DNA of 33,493 nucleotides from a bacterium (GCA_020049615.1 JAIFKN010000095.1:1-33493), one strand, 5' to 3'; positions 15,503 through 22,891 are shown, counted from the first letter of the stretch. The notes: generated by a model from the sequence alone, not told the origin. Made by a program: numbers and translations.

Positions 15503-17236
15503 ATGCAGCCCGACGGCCCCACGCCCAGCATCGCAGACCTGGCGCTACCGCGGCGCCGCATGCCACCGCCGGCACCGGATGCGTGGAGGCAGTTCATCGC
15601 CTGGCCTGGTTCGACCAGTCTGGTGACTCTGGTGTCGGCGGCCCTGCTGCTCGCCGGGCTCCACGGTGTGATCGAGCCGAGTATCGGGGTCGAGGGTTCG
15701 ACGGGGCCGCGTTGGCAGGTGCTGGGCACCCTGTCATCCTACCTCGCGGCGCTAGTGTCGGGCATATGGGCCATGTGCCGGGCCCGAAGCGGCCACCCCG
15801 ATGCGATCGCGTCGGCGGCGGTTGGAACGGCCTTTGCCGTCGGCTTCGGCATCGTTATCCAGCTCATCGCCCCGGAACAGCCGGGACTCGCCTTGGCCGC
15901 CGCCATCGCCGGCTGGGTCGGACTGGTGCTGCTCGGTCTTGGCTTTGCGCGCATTGCTGGCGGAGGCTGGGGTGGGGTGGGCATCGGGATCACCGTCCTC
16001 CTCGCCTGGACGACTGGTTGGCCGCTACTGCTCAGCCATGTGGTGGTCGAGGAGGGGGCTCGCATGGCGACAGCTCCCGCCGGCGTCGGCGGCACCGATG
16101 TCGCGGTGATGGTCTGGTGGACTGTCGGATGGGGCACCATGCTGCTCGGTCTCGTCTGGTTCATCCAGGGGGCGGCGCGGCTGTCCGCCGGGCTGGCTGG
16201 CCAACCCTTCCTGGCGCGCCCGGAGATGCGGTGGACGCTGCTGCTGGTAGCGCTGCTTGCGGCGATCATCGCCCTGGCCGTCCAGGCGCACATCGCGGGA
16301 CTCGATGTCGCGCTGACCGACGTGACGCCGGCCGGCATCCTGTTGTGCCTGCTCGGTGGCGAGCTGGCGGCGAGGGTGCAGCCAAGCTCGCGCCGGGATG
16401 CCCTGCTGGTCGCCGTGCCGGCAGTTGCATCAGCCTGGTTCACCCTGGCCGGCTGGGGACCGGATGTGACGGCCCAGTTCCGCGGCCAGGGCTGGGCGCC
16501 GGACCTGGTCGCGCTGGCCGGGACCGCGCCCGTTGCGCCCGTGCTGTCGACCCTCTCCGCGTTGGTACTGGCTTGGCGACGGCGCTCGACCGGCCTGCTC
16601 GTGGGGGCCGCTATAGCGGTGATTGCTGCGACCCTGGCTTGGGAGGGGCACCGGCCGCTTTGGGCGGAGGCCGGTCTGTGCACGGCTCTGCTCGGAACCG
16701 TCCTGGCCTGGCGGGCGCAGCGACCGGGCTGGGTGGTGGCGATGCTCGCGGTCATGGCTGGTTTGGCCCCGGCAACCCTGGTCGCCGCCGAAGCGCTGGG
16801 GCGTGGTCTGCCGTCCGCTGGACTGGCCGTGGCGGCGGCCTCCGCGCTGGTCCTGCTCGCAGGCGCGTGGAACCACGCCTGGGTCGATCGTGGTTGGGCT
16901 CGTTCCGCCGCCATCGCGATGGGTCTGGTCGCCCTGGAAGTTGCGCTCCATCTGATGTCCAGCCGGGGCCAACCAGTCGAGGTCGTGCCGCTCGTCGTCA
17001 GCCTGCTGCTGATCATCGTCTGCGCCGTGCGGCGGCGTGATCTCCTGCTGGGCGCCGCCATCGGGCCCGCCTTGCTGGTCTTGGGCTGGCCGCTGCTGAT
17101 CTGGCTGATGCCGCGCAGCCGGGCCTGGCTGGCGGTGTGGGGAGCCTTCGCGCTTCTGGGGGCCGGGGTGCTGCTATCGGTGCGACGGGCGCGAACGGTC
17201 AGGCCTGCTGCTTCAGATGCAGCACCACCCGCCTGA
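15503..17236 (+). CDS. Large polytopic membrane protein of unknown function
   Basis: The ATG at 15503 follows an ACGGAGGCAG ribosome-binding site at a suitable distance; an ATG at 15473 is possible but lacks one. The 577-residue product has a polar Pro-rich N-terminus of about 40 residues and then roughly fourteen hydrophobic segments rich in Ala, Leu, Val and Trp, ending with a short basic tail. Apart from transmembrane helices I see no catalytic motif or transporter signature. It is divergent from the XRE-family regulator and may be its target. Its 3' end overlaps the convergent 72-residue gene by 38 bp. Confidence 0.8.
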   Translation: MQPDGPTPSIADLALPRRRMPPPAPDAWRQFIAWPGSTSLVTLVSAALLLAGLHGVIEPSIGVEGSTGPRWQVLGTLSSYLAALVSGIWAMCRARSGHPDAIASAAVGTAFAVGFGIVIQLIAPEQPGLALAAAIAGWVGLVLLGLGFARIAGGGWGGVGIGITVLLAWTTGWPLLLSHVVVEEGARMATAPAGVGGTDVAVMVWWTVGWGTMLLGLVWFIQGAARLSAGLAGQPFLARPEMRWTLLLVALLAAIIALAVQAHIAGLDVALTDVTPAGILLCLLGGELAARVQPSSRRDALLVAVPAVASAWFTLAGWGPDVTAQFRGQGWAPDLVALAGTAPVAPVLSTLSALVLAWRRRSTGLLVGAAIAVIAATLAWEGHRPLWAEAGLCTALLGTVLAWRAQRPGWVVAMLAVMAGLAPATLVAAEALGRGLPSAGLAVAAASALVLLAGAWNHAWVDRGWARSAAIAMGLVALEVALHLMSSRGQPVEVVPLVVSLLLIIVCAVRRRDLLLGAAIGPALLVLGWPLLIWLMPRSRAWLAVWGAFALLGAGVLLSVRRARTVRPAASDAAPPA

Positions 17237-17417
17237 GCGTGCCGGCCGCCTGCGCCGCCTGGGCGGCGGCATTCTCCAACGCCTGACGCTGGTCGGCATC
17301 CAGGCCGCCCTGGTGCTTGGCGACGATGGACGCGTTGTGGGCGGCGGCTTCGAGCATCAGCCGGGCATCGCCGACCTGCTCACGCTCGGTCTTGTTCAGA
17401 CGGGGGAGGTCGACCAT
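17199..17417 (-). CDS. Small helical protein coupled to bacteriohemerythrin
   Basis: This 72-residue, mostly helical, Ala- and Gln-rich protein has no cysteine or signal peptide. Its ATG (17417-17415) shares one base with the TGA of the hemerythrin gene (TGATG), a stop-start arrangement that usually couples translation. The family is not recognised. The 3' end overlaps the convergent membrane-protein gene by 38 bp, which slightly weakens the call, but codon pattern and coupling favour a real gene. Confidence 0.6.
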   Translation of the reverse strand: MVDLPRLNKTEREQVGDARLMLEAAAHNASIVAKHQGGLDADQRQALENAAAQAAQAAGTLRRVVLHLKQQA

Positions 17418-17806
17418 CAGCCCTTGGCGAGGAACACAGCGAACGGCTTGTCGTCGAGCAGGATATGGCGGTACAGCGCCTGGGCGAGCTGATCGACCTC
17501 GCTGTACATCACCGTGGTGCCGCTGTTGTCCTTTTCGACCAGCTCCACCACCAGCGTGGTCAGCACCGCGTGGGCCTGGCGGTGCTTGGGCAGGCCGGGG
17601 TAGCCCTTGGCATCCATTTCGCGCTCCTCGGCCGGGAAGTGGCTGAGAACGTGGCTACGGAACGTGTCGAGCGCGTTCGACAGCCGCGCCTTCTGGTCGC
17701 CGCCAGCCGCTGCGGCCTTGAGCTGATCGACGATCTCGACCAGCTCCTGGTGCTCGCGGTCGATGTCGGGGTTGCCTGTGGCGAGGTCGCTGGTCCAGCG
17801 TGTCAT
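17417..17806 (-). CDS. Bacteriohemerythrin
   Basis: The 129-residue protein is a single hemerythrin four-helix bundle that binds O2 or senses oxygen or NO at a diiron centre. Expected iron ligands are visible in order: His19 (DREHQE), His56 and Glu60 (HFPAEE), His75 and His79 (KHRQAH), His114 and Asp119 (HILLDD). The N-terminal Trp4 and DIDxEH opening are typical of the family. It is a stand-alone domain with no chemoreceptor fusion. The downstream 72-residue gene is coupled by TGATG and could modify its localisation or function. Confidence 0.92.
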   Translation of the reverse strand: MTRWTSDLATGNPDIDREHQELVEIVDQLKAAAAGGDQKARLSNALDTFRSHVLSHFPAEEREMDAKGYPGLPKHRQAHAVLTTLVVELVEKDNSGTTVMYSEVDQLAQALYRHILLDDKPFAVFLAKG

Positions 17807-17844
17807 GCATCGAGCCTAACGCCTCTGGTCGGCTTGCGAAGGGC

Positions 17845-18516
17845 CTAGATGGCTCCGCTGCTCGGGGTGAGCGTGATGCGGTCGAGCGAGGTCGCCGCGG
17901 GCGCTTCGACAATCAGCCGCACCGCCTCGGCGACATCGGCTGCGCGCACCATGCGCGAACGGTCGGCGCCGGCGAAGTCGGCCGGCCAGATCTCGGTGTC
18001 GGTGGCGCCGGGGGCGACGATGCCGACGCGGACGGCGCGTGGCCGCAGCTCCTCGCGCAGGACCCTGCTCCAGCCCTCGATCGCGCACTTGCTGGCGGTG
18101 TAGGCGGCGCAGCCGGGGAAGGCGCTGTCGACCACGGTCGAGCTGATGTTGACGACCAGGCCGCCGCTGGCGATGCGCGGCAGCAGGGCGGCGGTCAGCA
18201 GCATCGGGGCATCGACATTGAGGCGCCAGAGGCGGTCGAGATGGACGCGGTCGATCGCTTCGGCCCGGGCTAGGGCGAAGACGCCGGCGTTGTTGACCAG
18301 GGCGTGGAGCGGGCCGTCGACTGCGGCAGCGGTTGCAGCCACCCCGTCGGCGGTGGCGAGGTCGGCGACCACGACGCTGACGTCGAGTCCGCGGGCGATC
18401 GCCTCCAGGCGGTCGCGCCGGCGGGCGACCAGGATCAGGCGGTGGCGCGGGGCGAGGGCCTGGGCGATGGCGGCGCCGATGCCGCTGGATGCGCCGGTGA
18501 TCAGGATGGTGGACAT
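17845..18516 (-). CDS. Short-chain dehydrogenase/reductase (SDR)
   Basis: The 223-residue classical SDR starts at 18516 (MSTILITGASSGIG). The cofactor loop TGASSGIG is at residues 7-14, followed by VARRRDRL, which with its Arg residues suggests NADP(H). NNAG comes next, then the catalytic Ser in NISST and the YTASK motif (Tyr and Lys). A PGATDTE loop follows. The length fits YdfG-like oxidoreductases; the substrate cannot be inferred. It is divergent from clpS with only 59 bp between start codons. Confidence 0.9.
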   Translation of the reverse strand: MSTILITGASSGIGAAIAQALAPRHRLILVARRRDRLEAIARGLDVSVVVADLATADGVAATAAAVDGPLHALVNNAGVFALARAEAIDRVHLDRLWRLNVDAPMLLTAALLPRIASGGLVVNISSTVVDSAFPGCAAYTASKCAIEGWSRVLREELRPRAVRVGIVAPGATDTEIWPADFAGADRSRMVRAADVAEAVRLIVEAPAATSLDRITLTPSSGAI

Positions 18517-18575
18517 GGCGGCAGGGTAGCGTGCGGTGCCACTTGCTCCACCGCAGCCAGCCGTGAGATCCACGC

Positions 18576-18890
18576 ATGGCGACGGCCGTCCCGGAAGTCG
18601 AGATCGAACAGCGTACGTCGCTGGCTCCGCGCTGGCACGTCGTCCTGCTCAACGACGATGATCACACCTACGAATACGTCATCGAGATGCTGGTGAAACT
18701 GTTTGCCAAGACGCCGGAGCGGGCCTTTCTTCACGCCTGCGAGGTCGACACCGCCGGGCGAACCATTCTCGACACGACCTCGAAGGAGCGCGCCGAGCTG
18801 AAGGTCGAGCAGATCCATGCCTACGGCAAGGACCCCAGGCTGCCGCGCAGCCAGGGGTCGATGTCGGCGGAGATGGAGCCGGCGGAGTGA
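18576..18890 (+). CDS. clpS: ATP-dependent Clp protease adaptor ClpS
   Basis: The 104-residue adaptor has the ClpS core: RWHVVLLNDDDHTYEYVIEML (about 19-39), whose NDD segment contacts N-degron amino groups, followed by the FAKTPERAFLHACEVDTAGRTIL helix and strand. ClpS delivers N-end-rule substrates to ClpA/ClpC with ClpP and modulates the unfoldase. clpA is not adjacent. The C-terminal tail is short and acidic. Two bases after its stop begins the 11-bp tandem repeat described separately. Confidence 0.93.
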   Translation: MATAVPEVEIEQRTSLAPRWHVVLLNDDDHTYEYVIEMLVKLFAKTPERAFLHACEVDTAGRTILDTTSKERAELKVEQIHAYGKDPRLPRSQGSMSAEMEPAE

Positions 18891-18892
18891 GG

Positions 18893-18936
18893 TCATTGCC
18901 CCATCATTGCCCCATCATTGCCCCGTCATTGCCCCA
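18893..18936 (+). repeat. Four tandem copies of an 11-bp unit (TCATTGCCCCA)
   Basis: Units start at 18893, 18904, 18915 and 18926; the third ends in G instead of A, the others are identical. A partial fifth (TCATTGCCCC) follows at 18946 after GGGGTTAGG. The array begins two bases after the clpS stop codon, so it lies in the clpS 3' untranslated region. Confidence 0.95.
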
Positions 18937-19060
18937 GGGGTTAGGTCATTGCCCCTCCATTGCATCAGGGGTTAGGGTCGTGTCGCGGGACCCTCGTCAG
19001 GATCTGTGATTACCTCAGACTACGACCCTAACCCCTAACCCCTAACCCCTGGGGCAATGA
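18926..19060. repeat. Nested inverted-repeat element between convergent clpS and phyH
   Basis: The outer arms 18926-18945 and 19041-19060 are perfect 20-bp reverse complements (TCATTGCCCCAGGGGTTAGG and its complement). Inner arms 18967-18981 and 19022-19036 are perfect 15-bp complements, with a 40-base loop between them. The element fills the space between two convergent genes and could fold into a long hairpin in either transcript, serving as a bidirectional terminator. It could also be a small REP/MITE-type dispersed element; there is no poly-U tract typical of intrinsic terminators. Confidence 0.85.
19026..19059 (-). repeat. Telomere-like (GGGGTTA)n repeat, copy 1, 3' of phyH
   Basis: On the minus strand this 34-bp block reads CATTGCCCC A, then three GGGGTTA units and a final GGG. 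Four runs of at least three G separated by TTA are a textbook G-quadruplex pattern. It begins three bases after the phyH stop codon (19063-19065). An identical copy lies at 20209-20242. Confidence 0.93.
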
Positions 19061-19062
19061 GC

Positions 19063-19941
19063 TCACCGGCTCCGCGGATCAGGTTTGCCGCAACGGTGGA
19101 ACTCCAGCGGCAGAGCCTCATGGCCATTGGTCGGACGTACGTTGCACGGCCGGTCGAAGGCGAATGTGTTGGCGCGGCGGTGGCGGTCGGAGGTGTTCGG
19201 GCCGCTGCCGTGGATGACGTACGAGCCGAAGATGATGGCATCGCCGGGCTGCACCGGGATCGGGGTGCTTGCCCAGTCGTCGAGGCCGCCTTGCAGGCCG
19301 ATGGAGAACGACGTCGAGGCGATGCGGTGGATCGGCAGCAGGCCGCCGCGCTGGGAGCCGTCGATCATGCGCAGGCAGCCGTTGCCCTCGTCGGCGCCGT
19401 CGATGTAGACCATGCAGTTGACCTGGGTCGGGTGCAGCGATTCGAACTGCCAGTACTGGTAGTCCTGGTGCCAGGGGGTGAACGAGCCCTCCTTGGCCGA
19501 CTTCATCATCAGCTTGGAGTGGAACAGGTAGACGTCGGGTCCGATCAGCTGGCGCATGATCGCCAGCATCGCTTCGCTGCGCGAGATGACGTCGATGGTC
19601 GGGCAGACGCGCTCTGAACCCATGAGTTGGCGGATGCGCTTCGGCCCATCCTTCTCCTCCCAGCTGGTGCCGACGCGATAGCGTTCGTCGGCGCCGGGCT
19701 CGGCCATGCGCTCATGCAGCCCGTCGACCTCCTGGGCCAGGCGGGCGACGGTGGCCAGGTCGGCGAAGCCGCGGACCAGCACCCAGCCGCGCTCGTGGAA
19801 GCAGGCGAGCTGTTCGGTGTCGAGTCCCGGCTGGCCGGCGGCGGCCGGCAGGGCGGGCAGCCGCGCCGGGGCGACCAGCGGGAAGGCCGGTTCGGGCTGC
19901 AGCTGAGCATAGGCGGGGGCGGGCTTGGTGGCGGTGTTCAT
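19063..19941 (-). CDS. Phytanoyl-CoA dioxygenase (PhyH) family protein
   Basis: This 292-residue Fe(II)/2-oxoglutarate oxygenase starts at 19941 (MNTATKPAPAYAQLQP); an ATG three codons upstream is also possible. The double-stranded beta-helix carries the iron-binding HQD (TPWHQDYQYW) and a distal HGSGPNTSDRHRRA segment giving the second His and the 2-oxoglutarate-binding Arg. An early FHERGWVLVRGFAD segment is typical of the family. The family hydroxylates varied small molecules, and the substrate is unknown here. The gene is flanked by two identical 34-bp G-rich repeats and has a dyad-rich upstream region. Confidence 0.88.
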   Translation of the reverse strand: MNTATKPAPAYAQLQPEPAFPLVAPARLPALPAAAGQPGLDTEQLACFHERGWVLVRGFADLATVARLAQEVDGLHERMAEPGADERYRVGTSWEEKDGPKRIRQLMGSERVCPTIDVISRSEAMLAIMRQLIGPDVYLFHSKLMMKSAKEGSFTPWHQDYQYWQFESLHPTQVNCMVYIDGADEGNGCLRMIDGSQRGGLLPIHRIASTSFSIGLQGGLDDWASTPIPVQPGDAIIFGSYVIHGSGPNTSDRHRRANTFAFDRPCNVRPTNGHEALPLEFHRCGKPDPRSR

Positions 19942-20208
19942 GCGCGCCATTCTCGGCCTGGCAGCAGCCGCCGGACATGTGAACGGCTGCTCGTGTTCAT
20001 GGAACATCCTGCTGTTGGCATCGAGGGGCCCGGCCCTCGGGCTCCTGGCCCGGGCCTTGCCCGGGACCCGCTCGGCACGGCTCACTGACGTTCGCCGATC
20101 GGGACCACGACGTCAGTGGAGGCTGCTCGGCGACGGCCAAGCCTGCGCCTGCGCCGCCAACCACGCACACCGGAGTCCCTGTGGGTCCAGATTGGTGTAG
20201 CCCTACGG
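19942..20208. other. 267-bp intergenic region with several hairpins, no gene
   Basis: No convincing coding frame is present between the phyH start and the second G-rich repeat. It holds GC-rich dyads: CGAGGG/CCCTCG at 20022-20039, GGCCCGGGCC near 20048, and a perfect 9-bp stem CACTGACGT/ACGTCAGTG at 20083-20091 and 20110-20118. This is presumably the phyH leader plus the region downstream of xseA. Confidence 0.6.
19981..20006 (-). promoter_or_regulatory. GAAC/GTTC dyad upstream of phyH
   Basis: A perfect dyad TGTTC-ATG-GAACA lies at 19994-20006, about 53 bp upstream of the phyH start. A further GAAC half-site lies at 19981-19984. The spacing suits a dimeric regulator of phyH. No promoter hexamers are clear, so this is only a candidate. 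Confidence 0.35.
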
Positions 20209-20242
20209 CCCTAACCCCTAACCCCTAACCCCTGGGGCAATG
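20209..20242 (-). repeat. Telomere-like (GGGGTTA)n repeat, copy 2, 3' of xseA
   Basis: This 34-bp block is identical to the one at 19026-19059. It begins one base after the xseA stop codon (20244-20246 on the minus strand), so the xseA transcript would carry CAUUGCCCC followed by three GGGGUUA units and GGG. No inverted partner is present here, unlike copy 1. Confidence 0.93.
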
Positions 20243-20243
20243 C

Positions 20244-21473
20244 TCACCCGTACACGTCGCCGGGCTCGCCCAGGCGCTGGGGGCGGACGCCGACCGCTTC
20301 GGCGAAGATCCAGCCGTCGGCGACCCGGGCCTCCAGCTGGGTGCCGGGCGGCGCGTCGGCCATGCGCCGGATGACCTTGCGCTCTGGCGTCAACAGCACG
20401 GAGAATCCGCGGCCGATGACCGCCAGCGGTGAAAGTGCGTCGAGCTGGGCGGCGGCCTGGCCGAGGCGGGCCTGGGCGTCGGCCAGGCGGCGCGCGCCGG
20501 CGGAGTGCAGACGTCCGGACAGCTCGTCGAGGCGCTGCTGGCGGATCTGCACCTGATAGGCCGGCCCGGCCAGGGCGCGGTGCGCGGCCAGGGCGGCGAG
20601 GCGGCTGCGGGCGTCGGCCATCAACCCGCTCATCGCCTGGTCGAGGCGCAGACGGTCGTCGGCCAGCTGCGCCATCAGTTCGGCCTGCACCGGCACGATC
20701 AGTTCGCCGGCGGCGGTCGGGGTCTTGGCGCGCAGGTCGGCGGCGAGGTCGGCCAAGGTCCAGTCGACCTCGTGGCCGACGGCGCTGACCACCGGTTTGG
20801 GGCAGGCGGCCAGGGCGCGCACCACTGGCTCCTCGTTGAAGGCCCACAGATCTTCGAGCGAGCCTCCGCCGCGGCCGCAGACGATGACGTCGACCTCGGG
20901 ATGCGCCGCCAGGCGCGCCAACGCTGCGACGATCGAGGTGGCTGCACCGCGGCCCTGCACCAGGCAGGGGGCGACCACGACCGGCATGGCCGGGAAGCGC
21001 TCGCGGATGCTGTGCAGCATGTCGGCCAGCGCCGCGGAGCCCGCGGCCGTCGCCAGGCCGACCGCGCGGGGCAGCATCGGCAGGGGGCGTTTGCGCTCCT
21101 CGTCGAACAGGCCCTCGGCCGCCAGCTTGGCCTTGAGCGCCTCCAGCCGGGCCGCTAGGTCGCCCTGTCCGGCCTCGGTGATGCGGCTGGCGATCAACTG
21201 GTAGCTGCCACGCGGCGGGTAGACGTCGAGCGAGCCACGCACCACCACGCGGGCGCCCTCGGCCGGGATCTTGCCCATGCGCGCCACACTGCTGCGCCAC
21301 ATCACCAGCGACAGCACCGCGCCTTCGTCCTTGAGCGTGGCGTAGAGGTGGCCGCTGGCCACGACCTTGACCTGCGACAGCTCGCCGGCGACCAGCAGGG
21401 GGCCGACGTCGTTGAGCGTCAGCTTGATCCGCTGGGTGATCGCGGTGACGGAAAGGGGTGTTTCGGTTTCCAT
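20244..21473 (-). CDS. xseA: Exodeoxyribonuclease VII large subunit
   Basis: The 409-residue protein is the catalytic subunit of the single-strand DNase ExoVII. An N-terminal OB-fold (about 10-100, GPLLVAGELSQVKVVASGHLYATLKD) is followed by the catalytic core with TAAGSAALADM, VCGRGGGSLEDLWAFNEE and SAVGHEVDWTLADLAADLRAKTPTAAGE, all family signatures. A long helical region and the terminal LAVIGRGFSVLL motif follow. It is slightly shorter than the E. coli enzyme. The small subunit gene xseB is not adjacent. It is divergent from a 78-residue gene with 46 bp between start codons. Confidence 0.95.
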   Translation of the reverse strand: METETPLSVTAITQRIKLTLNDVGPLLVAGELSQVKVVASGHLYATLKDEGAVLSLVMWRSSVARMGKIPAEGARVVVRGSLDVYPPRGSYQLIASRITEAGQGDLAARLEALKAKLAAEGLFDEERKRPLPMLPRAVGLATAAGSAALADMLHSIRERFPAMPVVVAPCLVQGRGAATSIVAALARLAAHPEVDVIVCGRGGGSLEDLWAFNEEPVVRALAACPKPVVSAVGHEVDWTLADLAADLRAKTPTAAGELIVPVQAELMAQLADDRLRLDQAMSGLMADARSRLAALAAHRALAGPAYQVQIRQQRLDELSGRLHSAGARRLADAQARLGQAAAQLDALSPLAVIGRGFSVLLTPERKVIRRMADAPPGTQLEARVADGWIFAEAVGVRPQRLGEPGDVYG

Positions 21474-21481
21474 GCTACGCG

Positions 21482-21510
21482 TTGCTTTTTAGGGCCGGAC
21501 TGCGTATCAT
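21482..21510 (+). promoter_or_regulatory. Candidate sigma70-type promoter for the 78-aa gene
   Basis: TTGCTT (21482-21487) and TATCAT (21505-21510) are separated by 17 bp, in a short AT-richer stretch between the divergent xseA and the 78-residue gene. Initiation about 7 bp downstream would leave only a few bases before ATG 21520, implying a leaderless or nearly leaderless mRNA. Confidence 0.4.
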
Positions 21511-21519
21511 CCACTCATT

Positions 21520-21756
21520 ATGGCAGACAGCATCCAGATCCCATCAGGAGCCGGAGCCACCGCCGCCTCGACTGCGACGATCGGGGCGATGCAGGCCGGA
21601 CGCCAGGTGAACAAGGCGGTGATGGAACGGCTGATCGGCTCGATCGAGCAGGCCGGCCAGTCCTCCATGCAGTCCGCGCCGAACCGCGTCGACCGGGTCC
21701 AGATCAGCCAGGAAGCGCAGCAGCGCCTGGCGGCGGAGCAGGCCCAGGCCGGCTGA
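21520..21756 (+). CDS. Small protein of unknown function
   Basis: This 78-residue protein is rich in Ala, Gln and Ser with no signal peptide or cysteine. The middle (QVNKAVMERLIGSIEQAGQ) is an amphipathic helix, and the end DRVQISQEAQQRLAAEQ resembles the VxISxEA pattern seen in several small motility-related proteins such as YjfB-like and FlgM-like ones. The similarity is too weak for assignment. A promoter-like pair lies directly upstream, and no Shine-Dalgarno is evident. It is divergent from xseA and 43 bp upstream of the first glycosyltransferase gene. Confidence 0.6.
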   Translation: MADSIQIPSGAGATAASTATIGAMQAGRQVNKAVMERLIGSIEQAGQSSMQSAPNRVDRVQISQEAQQRLAAEQAQAG

Positions 21757-21799
21757 TCCGCCGGCTTGCGGTCGCTGCCGGGCGCCCAGCCTGCGGCGC

Positions 21800-22891
21800 A
21801 TGAGTGTCGGCGGAGAGATCTGGTCGTGGATGCCCCGTGCCGGGCTTGGTGGCCTGCAGCGCCTGACCATGGGCATCCATGCCGAGCTGCGCCGTCAGGA
21901 CGAGGATGCGCGGATGTGGTTCACCGGCGGCGATCCCACGCGCCTGATCGCCGAGGTTGCACCGCAGGTGGGTGGCATCGAACGTGGTTCGCGCTGGGCG
22001 CTGTTCCGGGCCGTGCTCCGGTGCCGACCGGCAGTCATCATCCATCACACCGGGGACACCCACCGCTGGGTCCCGCTGTTGCGGCTGCTGGCGCCGGGAA
22101 CGCGGCATGTGCGGCTGGTGCATCAGGGCTTCGGTCGCAAACGAGACCTGCTGCACCGCCTGGTCTTCGCCGGGACCGCGGCCTGCATCTTCCCCACCCA
22201 GGCCAGCCTGGAACGCTCGCGCGCCTGCTTCCCCATCGCCGAGGAGCGTCGTCATCGCCTGCCCTACGGCGTGCATGTCCCGGCCGTGCTGCCGGAACCG
22301 GCAGCGTACGGGCTGCCGCTGCGCCTCGCCATCCTCTCGCGCATCGATGACGGCAAGGGCCAGCTCGAATTCGTCGAACTGCTTGCGCGGGCCTGCCGTG
22401 CGCGGCCGGACCTCGCCAGGACCATCAGGCTGGACATCTGGGGCGGACACGATGCTGCCGACCCTGCCACCGTTGCCTACCTCGCCAGACTGCAGCAGGC
22501 CGCCGCCGCAACCGAACTGGCCGGCTGCGTCCGCCTCTGCGGCCATACCGCCGACCCGGCGGCGGTGCTGCGCTCCAGCCATTGGCTGGTGTTCCCGTCA
22601 CTGGATGAATTCTACGGCCTGGCGCTGATGGAAGCCTACGCGCACGGCATCCCCGCGCTGTGCGCGCGCCGCGGCAGCTTCATCGAACTGAACGATCAGG
22701 CGCGCGGGCGCTTCATCGATCTGGCGGAGCCGGACGTGGCAGTCGCCCAGATCGCGAGCCTGCCGGAGATGCCCGCCGACGAGCACGCGGCGCTGGGCCG
22801 TGCCGGCCGCCAGCATGCGCTCGCCATCGCCGGCCTCGACCGCTGCGTCGAGGCCCTGCGCCGGATCCTCGCCGGCGCCGTCAGGGGCTGA
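21800..22891 (+). CDS. Family 4 glycosyltransferase
   Basis: The 363-residue GT-B enzyme transfers a sugar from an activated donor, probably during LPS or surface polysaccharide assembly at the cytoplasmic face of the inner membrane. The N-terminal GLGGLQRLTMGIHAEL matches the acceptor-domain loop of GT4 enzymes. The donor-domain strand LRLAILSRIDDGKGQLEFVELL and the EX7E motif (Glu270 and Glu278 in EFYGLALMEAYAHG) are present. Sugar specificity cannot be read from sequence. It is convergent with the GT9 gene, overlapping by 11 bp. Confidence 0.9.
   Translation: MSVGGEIWSWMPRAGLGGLQRLTMGIHAELRRQDEDARMWFTGGDPTRLIAEVAPQVGGIERGSRWALFRAVLRCRPAVIIHHTGDTHRWVPLLRLLAPGTRHVRLVHQGFGRKRDLLHRLVFAGTAACIFPTQASLERSRACFPIAEERRHRLPYGVHVPAVLPEPAAYGLPLRLAILSRIDDGKGQLEFVELLARACRARPDLARTIRLDIWGGHDAADPATVAYLARLQQAAAATELAGCVRLCGHTADPAAVLRSSHWLVFPSLDEFYGLALMEAYAHGIPALCARRGSFIELNDQARGRFIDLAEPDVAVAQIASLPEMPADEHAALGRAGRQHALAIAGLDRCVEALRRILAGAVRG

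Noticed and set aside
14506..17040. 844-residue plus-strand open frame
   Set aside because: It runs antisense to the XRE-family gene and then out of frame with the membrane-protein gene, and is Gly/Arg-rich without motifs. The two real genes explain the region.
18893..18956. Possible CRISPR array
   Set aside because: The 11-bp units are directly adjacent with no unique spacers, and there are no cas genes.
19026..20242. Chromosome end or eukaryotic telomere
   Set aside because: The GGGGTTA blocks are short, internal, and sit immediately after bacterial stop codons with genes on both sides.
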